DNA of 6,292 nt from an uncultured Desulfobulbaceae bacterium (GCA_947258675.1 CAMYJP010000125.1:1-6292); one strand, 5' to 3'. Shown: positions 1 through 5,746, counted from the stretch's first letter. Translations and numbers: made by a program. The notes: generated by a model not told the origin, from the letters alone.

Positions 1-171
1 ACTCATGGATAGAGCCATTTTGTCGCTGAACCAGTAAGCAAAGAAGTTCATTGCCAGGGCCATAACCAAGGCGAACACCATGCCGCTTTGACCGCCCAAT
101 GCCTGACCTGCAACCATAAATAAGACAGTAAGTGCCGACATTAAAATAAAAGTTTTGAGTATATTATTCAT
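1..171 (-). CDS. htpX: Protease HtpX (N-terminal part, cut by window edge)
   Basis: HtpX is an inner-membrane zinc metalloprotease (peptidase family M48) that degrades misfolded or damaged membrane proteins together with FtsH-type quality control. Only the first 57 codons lie here. They read [20 protein letters not shown], then a glycine-rich turn [10 protein letters not shown], then a second hydrophobic helix, then [16 protein letters not shown]. This is the typical HtpX N-terminus: two transmembrane helices separated by a G-G-x-x-G turn, then the NFxxYWFSDKxxL signature. The HExxH zinc motif and catalytic domain lie beyond the window. The ATG at 171 follows a GGAG ribosome-binding site (plus-strand 177-180) with 5-nt spacing, which supports this start. 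Upstream on the same strand, after about 80 bp of AT-rich DNA, is an IS630-family element transcribed in the same direction. Any htpX promoter elements beyond 252 have therefore been displaced by the insertion. Confidence 0.9.
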   Translation of the reverse strand, partial: MNNILKTFILMSALTVLFMVAGQALGGQSGMVFALVMALAMNFFAYWFSDKMALSMS

Positions 172-252
172 GTTTTCTCCATTAAATATATTAAGTTGTG
201 AAAAATATAATATGCTTTAAGTGTAAGTTATTGAGCTTAATTTTTACTTAGC
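172..252 (-). promoter_or_regulatory. Short AT-rich upstream region of htpX, truncated by the IS
   Basis: This is the only native DNA left between the htpX start and the insertion sequence. It is strongly AT-rich and contains a TATATT-like -10 candidate on the minus strand (plus 204-209). I could not find a -35 partner at a normal 16-18 bp spacing. Native htpX promoter elements could be here or could have been separated by the IS insertion at 253-254. Confidence 0.3.
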
Positions 253-1349
253 TAGTGTCCCGTTTGGTTAGTGCCATCGTTTAATAATTGCTTTGCTCGT
301 TCGACAGAATCAATAATTGATTGAGCGCTTTTTTTCCACTTGAACGGCTTGGCATTGTCAGAATTATGAACCGTGATGAATCGGTGAATTTCATCACGGA
401 GCTCTTTGACACTGGTAAAAACTCCACGATGGATTGATCGTCGCTCCAGTTGTGAAAACCAGTTTTCCACCGCATTAAGCCATGAAGCGCTGGTGGGTGT
501 GAAATGCATTATGAACCGAGGATTAGCCGCAAGCCATTTTTTGACCTCTGGCGTCTTATGAGTGCTGCTGTTATCCAAAATGATATGCAGGTCAAGATCA
601 GGCGGCATTGAGCGATTTATTTGACGAAGAAAATCAAGAAACTCCTTGGCCCTGTGCCTTTTTGTGGTCCGCCCGATGACGTTACCGGTCAACACATCAA
701 AAGCGGCATACAGATTCGTGGTGCCATTGCGTTTATAATCATGGGTGCGGCGCTCTATTTGTCCAGGCTTAAGAGGTAGCATAGGTTGTGTGCGATCCAA
801 TGCCTGAATTTGAGTTTTTTCATCTACAGACAAAATGACAGCATTGTCAGGAGGGTTCATATAAAGACCGACCACATCAATGACCTTATCGGCAAAATGT
901 GGATCATTGCTGATCTTGAATGTTTTAAGCCGGTGAGGCTTAAGGTCCGCAGCTTTCCAGATCTGTTGAACCTGCCAATTAGTGATATTGGCAGCTTTGG
1001 CCATGAGGCGTACACTCCAATGGGTCGCCTCTCGTGGAATGCGTTCAACGGTCATCTGCAAAACCTCTTTGATTTTTTCTTCAGAGAGTTTTTTGGGTTG
1101 CCCGCTACGTGGCAGGTCTTGTAGTCCAGCAAGACTTTGCTCCTTGAAACGCTTGCGCCACCGATAGACTTTTCGAGAAGTTATGCCAAGTTCTGTGGCT
1201 ACCCCTTCTGATGTTTTTCCGGCTGCCGTCAGGAGGATTATTTGAGCTCGTTCAGCAATGCTTTGAGCCGTTTTAGGGGATCGTAACAGTGCATCAAGTG
1301 CCTGTTTTTCCTTTGCCGTAATAATATAATTTTCATGTGTGCGTGCCAT
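252..1349 (-). CDS. IS630-family DDE transposase
   Basis: This 365-residue transposase catalyses cut-and-paste movement of the surrounding element. The N-terminal half carries helix-turn-helix DNA-binding modules: roughly residues 30-70 (AERAQIILL, then GVATELGITSRKVYRWRKRF) and a second segment around 85-135 including WSVRLMAKAANITNWQVQQIW. The C-terminal half is the RNase H-like catalytic core. It has D176 in ILSVDEKTQIQALDRTQP, D259 in LHIILDNSSTHK and E295 in SWLNAVENWFSQLERR, with 35 residues between the second D and the E, as in many IS630 members. No frameshift or missing catalytic residue is seen. The last codon, CAC, ends at the first base of the IS. The TAG stop is made from the duplicated TA plus the flanking target base. 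There is no Shine-Dalgarno sequence before the ATG, but a TATACT box lies only 6 nt upstream, suggesting a leaderless mRNA. Confidence 0.93.
   Translation of the reverse strand: MARTHENYIITAKEKQALDALLRSPKTAQSIAERAQIILLTAAGKTSEGVATELGITSRKVYRWRKRFKEQSLAGLQDLPRSGQPKKLSEEKIKEVLQMTVERIPREATHWSVRLMAKAANITNWQVQQIWKAADLKPHRLKTFKISNDPHFADKVIDVVGLYMNPPDNAVILSVDEKTQIQALDRTQPMLPLKPGQIERRTHDYKRNGTTNLYAAFDVLTGNVIGRTTKRHRAKEFLDFLRQINRSMPPDLDLHIILDNSSTHKTPEVKKWLAANPRFIMHFTPTSASWLNAVENWFSQLERRSIHRGVFTSVKELRDEIHRFITVHNSDNAKPFKWKKSAQSIIDSVERAKQLLNDGTNQTGH
253..254. repeat. TA target-site duplication, left copy
   Basis: This TA dinucleotide directly abuts the left inverted repeat and is matched by TA at 1405-1406. 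Together with C252 and G1407 it reconstitutes a CTAG target. The left copy also supplies the first two bases of the transposase TAG stop codon when read on the minus strand. Confidence 0.85.
255..270 (+). repeat. IS630 terminal inverted repeat, left end
   Basis: The sequence GTGTCCCGTTTGGTTA pairs with the complement of 1389-1404 at 13 of 16 positions. It also encodes the C-terminal residues NQTGH of the transposase on the minus strand, so this end is under both coding and transposase-binding constraint. Confidence 0.9.
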
Positions 1350-1355
1350 GCAAAC

Positions 1356-1367
1356 AGTATACTATAC
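1356..1367 (-). promoter_or_regulatory. Putative -10 region and palindrome of the transposase promoter
   Basis: On the minus strand, two overlapping -10-like hexamers occur: TATAGT (1361-1366) and TATACT (1356-1361). They overlap an 11-bp inverted repeat, GTATACTATAC on the plus strand (1357-1367). No good -35 hexamer is present at 16-18 bp. Only 6 nt separate TATACT from the ATG, so initiation at the usual distance would fall at or next to the start codon. The palindrome could also be a binding site for self-repression, but that is a guess. Confidence 0.4.
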
Positions 1368-1388
1368 ATTGTAAATAATTGATATGAT

Positions 1389-1404
1389 TAACCGAACATG
1401 ACAC
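1389..1404 (-). repeat. IS630 terminal inverted repeat, right end
   Basis: Read on the minus strand the sequence is GTGTCATGTTCGGTTA, the partner of the left end at 255-270. It lies upstream of the transposase start, next to the probable transposase promoter. Confidence 0.9.
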
Positions 1405-1592
1405 TAGGTATTCATATTCCATGTTTGAAAATAATCAGCGTTGCCATTTTCAAACCACATTATAAGAACGGCAGAAAGCAGGGTCAAGGCGGACATTTTT
1501 AGATAGCAAGTCAGCATCAGTATTGGAGCCGGTTGGTGTTTTTTGCTATAGAACCAATTACTGATTGGTATCAGAATATTTGAGATTGTCAT
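1404..1592 (-). CDS. Possible small membrane protein, doubtful
   Basis: A 62-codon reading frame runs on the minus strand and ends in the TAG formed at the right edge of the IS. The same TAG existed in the reconstructed target before insertion, so the IS did not truncate it. The predicted product has one hydrophobic stretch, about residues 21-46 (PAPILMLTCYLKMSALTLLS and following), and ends FENGNADYFQTWNMNT. The pattern of a hydrophobic helix followed by an N-G-x-x-x-x-F-x-x-W segment weakly recalls the first half of small DUF2798-type membrane proteins. That resemblance is from memory and could be chance. There is no recognisable ribosome-binding site before the ATG. It is either a small gene, a decayed relic or noise. 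Confidence 0.15.
   Translation of the reverse strand: MTISNILIPISNWFYSKKHQPAPILMLTCYLKMSALTLLSAVLIMWFENGNADYFQTWNMNT
1405..1406. repeat. TA target-site duplication, right copy
   Basis: This TA dinucleotide abuts the right inverted repeat and is the partner of 253-254. It is followed by G1407, the last base of the reconstructed CTAG target. Confidence 0.85.
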
Positions 1593-1677
1593 TAATAAAA
1601 ATTGAAATTGTTTATTCTTTGTAACTATCTTATTTATAAGAGTGTTAATACCGAATAAAGGTCTTGACCTATTGCAA

Positions 1678-1689
1678 GGTTATATAACC
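1678..1689. repeat. Perfect 12-bp palindrome upstream of the EAL-HDOD gene
   Basis: GGTTATATAACC is fully self-complementary and ends 49 bp before the start codon. Its size and placement suit a dimeric regulator's operator. Its AT-rich centre could also serve as part of a -10 region, though no -35 is properly spaced. Confidence 0.45.
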
Positions 1690-1721
1690 GTTACCCAACA
1701 ATAGAAGATTGGGCAAATAAC
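1690..1721 (+). promoter_or_regulatory. Leader hairpin before the EAL-HDOD ribosome-binding site
   Basis: GTTA (1690-1693) can pair with TAAC (1718-1721), and CCCAA (1694-1698) with TTGGG (1709-1713). This leaves a 10-nt loop and a 4-nt bulge on the 3' side. The structure ends 5 nt before the AAAGGGGG ribosome-binding site, so folding could influence translation initiation. It does not match the conserved core of the known c-di-GMP riboswitches as I remember them. Confidence 0.35.
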
Positions 1722-1738
1722 AAGATAAAGGGGGATGC

Positions 1739-2950
1739 ATGCCGCTATTTGTGGGACGTCAACCAATTTTAGATAGAGCTCAGAAAACATTTGGATATGA
1801 ATTGCTTTTCAGAGATGGTACGGAAAATGTCTTTAAAAATCTGGATCCTGATAAGGCATCAATGTCAGTTATTGATACAAGTTTCGGCCAAATGGGGGTC
1901 AGGAAGATTACCGGTGGCAAAAAAGCGTTTATTAATTTTACAAGACATCTGTTGCTTGAAGATTATGGTCAGTTGCTTCCCAAGGAGCATGTTGTCATTG
2001 AAGTACTTGAGAATATCGAGCCTGATGAGGAAATTATAGATGCTTGCCGTCGTTTGAAACAATCAGGATACATTGTTGCTCTGGATGATTTTCAGTATCG
2101 ACCTGAATATGAAGACCTTTTTAAGTTTATTGATTTAATAAAGGTCGATTTGTCAGTAAGTGATGAAAAAGATCGTATGAATATGGCTGAAAAATTTTTA
2201 CCCCTTAAAATCGAACTTCTTGCCGAACGTGTTGAAACCTTGGAGGAGTTTGAGCAGACTAGGGAGATGGGCTATAAATACTTTCAAGGTTATTTCTTCA
2301 GCAAGCCGGTCGTGATAGAGGCCCAACAGCCGCCAGAATCAAAGTTGGCCAGGATTCAGCTGCTGCAGGAAGTAAACCGGTCTGATTTTGATCTTGATCG
2401 GGCTGAATCTATTATCAAACATGATCCGACTCTATCCTGGAAGTTGTTTCGTTATATTAATTCCGCGATTTTCGGCTTTCGGCATGAAATAAAAAGTATT
2501 CGTCAGGCTCTTACACAACTAGGAGAAAGGAATGTTCGTAAGTGGGCCACAATTCTTATTTTGAGCAGTATAGCAGAAGATAAACCAAAGGAGCTTCTCC
2601 GTCAGGCCATTGTCCGAGGGCGATTTTGTGAATTGGTTGCAGAACCGGCAGGAATGCCGGAAAAAGATCAGGAACTTTTCATGACGGGCATGTTTTCCCA
2701 CCTGGATACAATGATGAATCAGACAATGCATTCACTTATGCTCGATATGTCACTTGCTAAAAATGTGAAATCAACATTATTGGGCGAGCAGACTGAATAC
2801 CAGGATATTTTATCCATGGTTAAATCATGTGAGTGCGCTGACTGGAAACATACTGAGGAACTTATGGGCCAGTATGGACTATCTGAAGATATGTTACCGG
2901 AGGTTCAACGGCAGGCTTTTGAGTGGGCCGATGAACTGGTACCGGAATGA
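1739..2950 (+). CDS. EAL-HDOD domain signalling protein (YuxH/COG3434 type)
   Basis: This 403-residue cytoplasmic protein joins an N-terminal EAL-like domain (about 1-195) to a C-terminal HDOD domain (about 200-400). EAL landmarks are kept in altered form: YELLFRDG (E21) for the EAL motif, INFT (N66), VIEVLE (E88, E91), ALDDF (D116, D117), IKVDLS (K135, D137), AERVET (E163, E166) and QGYFFSKP. Loop 6, usually DFGTGYSS in active c-di-GMP phosphodiesterases, is replaced by DFQYRPEY, and the usual EGVE is ERVE. Such changes are typical of this family, and many members are thought to bind ligand or partners rather than hydrolyse c-di-GMP. The HDOD part shows IKHDPTLSWKLFRYINSAIF and IRQALTQLGERNVRKW. 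The start follows AAAGGGGG (1727-1734) with 4-nt spacing; an out-of-frame ATG lies at 1735. It stands alone, convergent with rtcB. Its partner process cannot be read from the neighbours. Confidence 0.9.
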   Translation: MPLFVGRQPILDRAQKTFGYELLFRDGTENVFKNLDPDKASMSVIDTSFGQMGVRKITGGKKAFINFTRHLLLEDYGQLLPKEHVVIEVLENIEPDEEIIDACRRLKQSGYIVALDDFQYRPEYEDLFKFIDLIKVDLSVSDEKDRMNMAEKFLPLKIELLAERVETLEEFEQTREMGYKYFQGYFFSKPVVIEAQQPPESKLARIQLLQEVNRSDFDLDRAESIIKHDPTLSWKLFRYINSAIFGFRHEIKSIRQALTQLGERNVRKWATILILSSIAEDKPKELLRQAIVRGRFCELVAEPAGMPEKDQELFMTGMFSHLDTMMNQTMHSLMLDMSLAKNVKSTLLGEQTEYQDILSMVKSCECADWKHTEELMGQYGLSEDMLPEVQRQAFEWADELVPE

Positions 2951-2964
2951 TGAACAGTGGTACC
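2938..2964. repeat. Paired GGTACC sites at the convergent gene ends
   Basis: Two copies of the self-complementary hexamer GGTACC (2938-2943 and 2959-2964) can form a 6-bp stem with a 15-nt loop. The region spans the last codons of the EAL-HDOD gene, its TGA and the first base past the rtcB stop. There is no T-run on either side, so it is not a convincing intrinsic terminator for either gene. Confidence 0.3.
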
Positions 2965-4124
2965 TAACCTTTCACAACTGCCAGAGGTTTGAGTTCAACT
3001 ATAATTTCAATGAGATCGTCCTGATTCTTCATTACAACTGAAATATCCTTGTATGCGCCGGCCGCTTCATCCAGGTCTCTTTTACCTCGTATGGCATGGA
3101 TAATGCCGAGGTCGTCAAGGCGTTTTTTTTCATATTGCAGGTCAAGTTGCTTCTGTGCCTGCTTGCGTCCCATAAGACGTCCCGCTCCATGGGAGCAGGA
3201 CGCGAAGCTGTCTGGATTGCCCTTTCCCTTTACAATGTAACTCGTGGTTCCCTGTGATCCGGGAACAATGCCATATTCCCCTTTTTTTGCACTGGTTGCC
3301 CCTTTTCTGTGGACTATTACATCGTTACGGAAGTGGCTTTCTATAGCAGCATAATTATGCGCTATATTGATTAACGGATCAAAAGTAATATTTCTGACTG
3401 TATCATGAACGGCATTCTTAACCCGTTCCATCATCAATTTGCGGTTGGCAAGCGCAAATTCAACGCAATATGACATTTCAGTAAGATATTGATAACCAGT
3501 TTTGCTTTCGAGAGGACGATATGCAAGCTGCCAATTGGGAGGAACAGGACTCTTCCATTTTTTATTCAATTCCCCAGCCAACCTGTTGTAATGATTTGCC
3601 ACCTTGTAACCAAGATTGCGGCTGCCGGAATGGACCATGAGCCAGATGTTCCCGTCATTTCCTTTTTGTATTTCTATGAAATGATTACCGCCACCCAATG
3701 TACCTATCTGATTCAGCCCGCTTTGATATTCCTGTTCCACAATTTTGAGGTCTTCGCTTAATTCAGGCATTAAGGATGATTTCTGTTTTTTCTTATGATG
3801 TTTGAAACCAAGGGGAATGGTTCTTCTAATTATCTGCATTATGTTTTTTATGGTATCATGATCAATATCCATGAGTGAAGTGCGAACAGCACACATACCG
3901 CAACCGATATCAACCCCGACCGCATTAGGAATTATAACCTCCTTGGTTGCCATAACACCGCCTATGGGCATTCCATATCCCTGATGGGCGTCAGGCATGA
4001 TAGCGATATGGCTGAAGGAAAAGGGTAGGTTGGCGAGATTTTTTGCCTGTTCCAACGCTCCGGCCTCAATATCTTTCAGCCATAACTTAATGGGCTTTTT
4101 TTCGGTCGATATAATTTTTTCCAT
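2964..4124 (-). CDS. rtcB: RtcB-family RNA-splicing ligase
   Basis: RtcB joins RNA ends carrying 2',3'-cyclic phosphate or 3'-phosphate to 5'-OH ends, using GTP and Mn2+ through a histidine-GMP intermediate. It acts in RNA repair or tRNA maintenance in the cytoplasm. The 386-residue product, close to the usual roughly 400, carries the family's active-site motifs in order: MPDAHQGYGMPIGG (41-54), VGVDIGCGM with metal ligands D72 and C75, GTLGGGNHF with N147 and H148, MVHSGSRNLG with H165, IAHNYA with H256, HRKGATSA (272-279), GIVPGSQGT (285-293) and SCSHGAGR with H312, the likely guanylylated histidine. The C-terminus ELKPLAVVKG is typical. The ATG at 4124 is preceded by a modest AGG (4133-4135 complement) 8 nt upstream. 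No rtcA, rtcR or archease gene adjoins it. It is divergent from trpB2 and convergent with the EAL-HDOD gene. Confidence 0.94.
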   Translation of the reverse strand: MEKIISTEKKPIKLWLKDIEAGALEQAKNLANLPFSFSHIAIMPDAHQGYGMPIGGVMATKEVIIPNAVGVDIGCGMCAVRTSLMDIDHDTIKNIMQIIRRTIPLGFKHHKKKQKSSLMPELSEDLKIVEQEYQSGLNQIGTLGGGNHFIEIQKGNDGNIWLMVHSGSRNLGYKVANHYNRLAGELNKKWKSPVPPNWQLAYRPLESKTGYQYLTEMSYCVEFALANRKLMMERVKNAVHDTVRNITFDPLINIAHNYAAIESHFRNDVIVHRKGATSAKKGEYGIVPGSQGTTSYIVKGKGNPDSFASCSHGAGRLMGRKQAQKQLDLQYEKKRLDDLGIIHAIRGKRDLDEAAGAYKDISVVMKNQDDLIEIIVELKPLAVVKG

Positions 4125-4126
4125 AA

Positions 4127-4195
4127 TGAGTACCTATAATGTTTTACTTACACATAATGTAATCTTACTGCATGATTCAGGCAAGAAGGTACTCA
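4127..4195. repeat. 9-bp inverted repeat spanning the rtcB-trpB2 divergent region
   Basis: TGAGTACCT (4127-4135) and its exact reverse complement AGGTACTCA (4187-4195) are separated by 51 bp, with centres 60 bp apart. The left arm overlaps the rtcB ribosome-binding region. The right arm lies just upstream of the candidate rtcB -35 and 25 bp before the candidate trpB2 -35. The arrangement could be a pair of regulator half-sites, or it could be chance. Confidence 0.3.
4156..4184 (-). promoter_or_regulatory. Candidate rtcB promoter
   Basis: On the minus strand, TTGCCT (4179-4184) and TACATT (4156-4161) are separated by 17 bp. Each matches the sigma-70 consensus at four of six positions. No sigma-54 signature of the kind that drives RtcR-controlled rtc operons was seen. 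This is a weak call based on spacing and position. Confidence 0.3.
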
Positions 4196-4219
4196 AAATT
4201 AGAGAAAAACTAATTTAAT

Positions 4220-4249
4220 TTGACGAAATTTGTCAGATGGGTTTATTTT
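4220..4249 (+). promoter_or_regulatory. Candidate trpB2 promoter
   Basis: TTGACG (4220-4225, five of six consensus positions) and TATTTT (4244-4249, four of six) are spaced 18 bp apart. They would start transcription near 4256, giving a leader of about 45 nt that ends with a strong ribosome-binding site. The TTG of this -35 is also the first codon of a longer open frame, but using it as a start would leave no room for a promoter. I see no tryptophan-rich leader peptide and no attenuator hairpins here. Confidence 0.4.
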
Positions 4250-4300
4250 GTGCTGTTTAGTAAAAACCTTCCTGCAAAATCAGAGCGCAAAGGAGAAATT

Positions 4301-5647
4301 ATGAGCCAGAAGAAAATAGTGCTTCCTGAAAGTGAAATGCCTACCCAATGGTATAACATTGCACCGGATATTCCGAATGGCTTACAGCCACCGCTTGATC
4401 CGGAAACAAACGAGCCAATGGGGCCGGAAAAATTAGCGGTTGTTTTCCCCATGAGCCTCTTAGAGCAGGAGATGAGTGGGCAGCGATGGATCGATATACC
4501 CGAGGAGGTGTTGGATATTTATCGCATCTGGCGTCCGTCTCCACTGGTTCGTGCCTATAGCCTTGAGAGGGCTTTGGGAACCAAGGCAAAGATATATTAT
4601 AAAAATGAAAGTGTTTCTCCCAACGGCAGCCATAAACCGAACAGCGCCGTCGCCCAGGCGTACTTTAATAAAAAAGAAGGGGTTACCAGGCTTGCTACCG
4701 AAACCGGAGCCGGCCAATGGGGGAGTGCTCTTGCTTTTGCTACCCATAAGTTCGGTATGGAATGCAAGGTATATATGGTACGTGTTTCTTTTGATCAAAA
4801 ACCATATAGAAAAGCAATGATGCAGACTTATGGTGCCTCTGTCGTACCCAGTCCGAGTACTGATACAAACACAGGTCGTGCTATACTAGAGAAGGATCCA
4901 AATACACCTGGTTCACTGGGAATCGCCATTAGTGAAGCTTTGGAAGATGCCGCAACCACCGAAGGAACCAAGTATTCGCTTGGCTCAGTGCTGAATCATG
5001 TTATTCATCATCAGACAATTGTCGGCCTTGAAGCTAAAAAACAAATGGAGATCGCAGGAGATTATCCTGATGTGGTTATCGGCTGTTGTGGGGGTGGATC
5101 AAATTTTGCCGGCCTGGCAGTACCTTTTGTTGCAGATTGTATCGAAGGCAAGAAAGTTCGATTTGTTGGAGTTGAGCCAGCGTCATGTCCAACCATGACC
5201 AAAGGTAAATTGACCTATGACTTTGGAGATACGGGTCAGACAACACCTTTGATTTCCATGTACACGCTGGGGCATGACTTTATCCCACCAGGAATACATG
5301 CCGGGGGGTTGAGATATCATGGAATGTCACCCATTGTCAGCGCTCTGGTGCGCGAAGGAATTATTGAACCAATCAGTGTGCCTCAGCTTGAATGTTTTGA
5401 GGCTGGTGTGCTGTTTGCGCAGACAGAGGGAATCATCCCGGCGCCGGAAACCTGCCACGCCGTCCGGGGAGCAGTGATTGAAGCTACCAGGGATCTCAAT
5501 GAACCGAAGACCATACTTTTCAACCTTTCAGGCCACGGTCTGCTTGATATGTCTGCCTATGATCAGTTTTTTGCGGGTCAGTTGCATAATTATGAGTATC
5601 CGGCAGAAGCTATTGCTGAGTCTATGAAGAATCTCCCGGTACTATAA
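4301..5647 (+). CDS. trpB2: Tryptophan synthase beta-like enzyme TrpB2
   Basis: TrpB enzymes are PLP-dependent and condense indole with serine to make tryptophan. TrpB2 is the longer, divergent branch that generally works without close coupling to TrpA. The 448-residue product has the TrpB2-type N-terminal extension ([25 protein letters not shown]). [14 protein letters not shown] follows, with K112 as the PLP lysine. [14 protein letters not shown] carries E135, corresponding to the catalytic glutamate, and [10 protein letters not shown] (262-271) is the phosphate-binding loop. [12 protein letters not shown] and LSGHG (409-413) close the active site. The chosen ATG has an AAAGGAG box (4289-4295) 5 nt upstream; an in-frame TTG at 4220 is rejected because it lies in the likely -35 and no ribosome-binding site precedes it. 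No trpA or other trp gene is adjacent. The gene appears monocistronic, closed by a strong terminator. Confidence 0.94.
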   Translation: MSQKKIVLPESEMPTQWYNIAPDIPNGLQPPLDPETNEPMGPEKLAVVFPMSLLEQEMSGQRWIDIPEEVLDIYRIWRPSPLVRAYSLERALGTKAKIYYKNESVSPNGSHKPNSAVAQAYFNKKEGVTRLATETGAGQWGSALAFATHKFGMECKVYMVRVSFDQKPYRKAMMQTYGASVVPSPSTDTNTGRAILEKDPNTPGSLGIAISEALEDAATTEGTKYSLGSVLNHVIHHQTIVGLEAKKQMEIAGDYPDVVIGCCGGGSNFAGLAVPFVADCIEGKKVRFVGVEPASCPTMTKGKLTYDFGDTGQTTPLISMYTLGHDFIPPGIHAGGLRYHGMSPIVSALVREGIIEPISVPQLECFEAGVLFAQTEGIIPAPETCHAVRGAVIEATRDLNEPKTILFNLSGHGLLDMSAYDQFFAGQLHNYEYPAEAIAESMKNLPVL

Positions 5648-5687
5648 AGCAGCCGGTTTGATCAGTTGCTTGTGAAATTTTTTAATC

Positions 5688-5724
5688 AACGGTAGGGTAA
5701 ACTAATCTCCCCTACCGTTTTTTT
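5688..5724 (+). terminator. Strong intrinsic terminator of trpB2
   Basis: A perfect 10-bp stem, AACGGTAGGG (5688-5697) with CCCTACCGTT (5710-5719), surrounds a 12-nt loop. It is followed by an uninterrupted run of seven T residues (5718-5724). It lies 40 bp after the trpB2 stop, so transcription of trpB2 probably ends here. Confidence 0.9.
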
Positions 5725-5746
5725 GTGGTGTCTTTGGGCGAAAATT

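Larger units (their letters stand above)
255..1404 (-). mobile_element. IS630-family insertion sequence, complete, 1150 bp
   Basis: The element is bounded by imperfect terminal inverted repeats. The left end reads GTGTCCCGTTTGGTTA (255-270) and the complement of the right end reads GTGTCATGTTCGGTTA (1389-1404), matching at 13 of 16 positions. It is flanked on each side by TA (253-254 and 1405-1406). With the outer bases C252 and G1407, this reconstructs a single CTAG target, which is the classic preference of IS630-type (Tc1/mariner-related) elements. One full-length transposase gene with all three DDE residues occupies nearly the whole element, so it may still be able to move. The transposase points toward htpX. 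Removing the element and one TA joins the flanks cleanly, and no obvious gene is interrupted. Confidence 0.93.
1408..1738 (+). promoter_or_regulatory. Intergenic stretch and leader region upstream of the EAL-HDOD gene
   Basis: Apart from the doubtful minus-strand frame ending at 1404, no gene is supported in this 331-bp stretch. A candidate sigma-70 promoter is TTGAAA (1602-1607) with TATCTT (1626-1631) at 18-bp spacing, which would leave a leader of about 100 nt. Within that leader are a perfect 12-bp palindrome (1678-1689) and a hairpin (1690-1721). The promoter call is weak because the -10 matches only four of six consensus positions. Confidence 0.3.

Noticed and set aside
786..1124. Plus-strand open frame of 112 codons
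   Set aside because: It lies entirely antisense to the well-supported IS630 transposase, has no recognisable domain and no ribosome-binding context; it is a shadow frame.
1534..1547. Sigma-54-like GG...GC element (TTGGTGTTTTTTGCT region)
   Set aside because: Only 8 bases separate the GG and GC, whereas sigma-54 promoters need 10; the rest of the consensus is absent.
1404..1592. IS insertion truncating a gene at the right flank
   Set aside because: Reconstructing the uninterrupted CTAG target leaves the same TAG stop in that frame, so no longer frame was broken.
1664..1688. TTGACC plus TATAAC as a sigma-70 promoter for the EAL-HDOD gene
   Set aside because: The spacer is only 13 bp, too short for a functional sigma-70 promoter.
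1640..1738. c-di-GMP riboswitch upstream of the EAL-HDOD gene
   Set aside because: The leader forms a hairpin, but the conserved core sequences of GEMM-type riboswitches are not present.
4220..4300. Longer trpB2 start at a TTG, adding 27 residues
   Set aside because: The TTG is part of a good TTGACG -35 hexamer, it has no ribosome-binding site, and the ATG at 4301 has a strong AAAGGAG and gives a typical TrpB2 N-terminus.
4460..4820. Open frames of about 112-114 codons on both strands
   Set aside because: They overlap the conserved PLP-binding part of trpB2 in other frames and show no family features.
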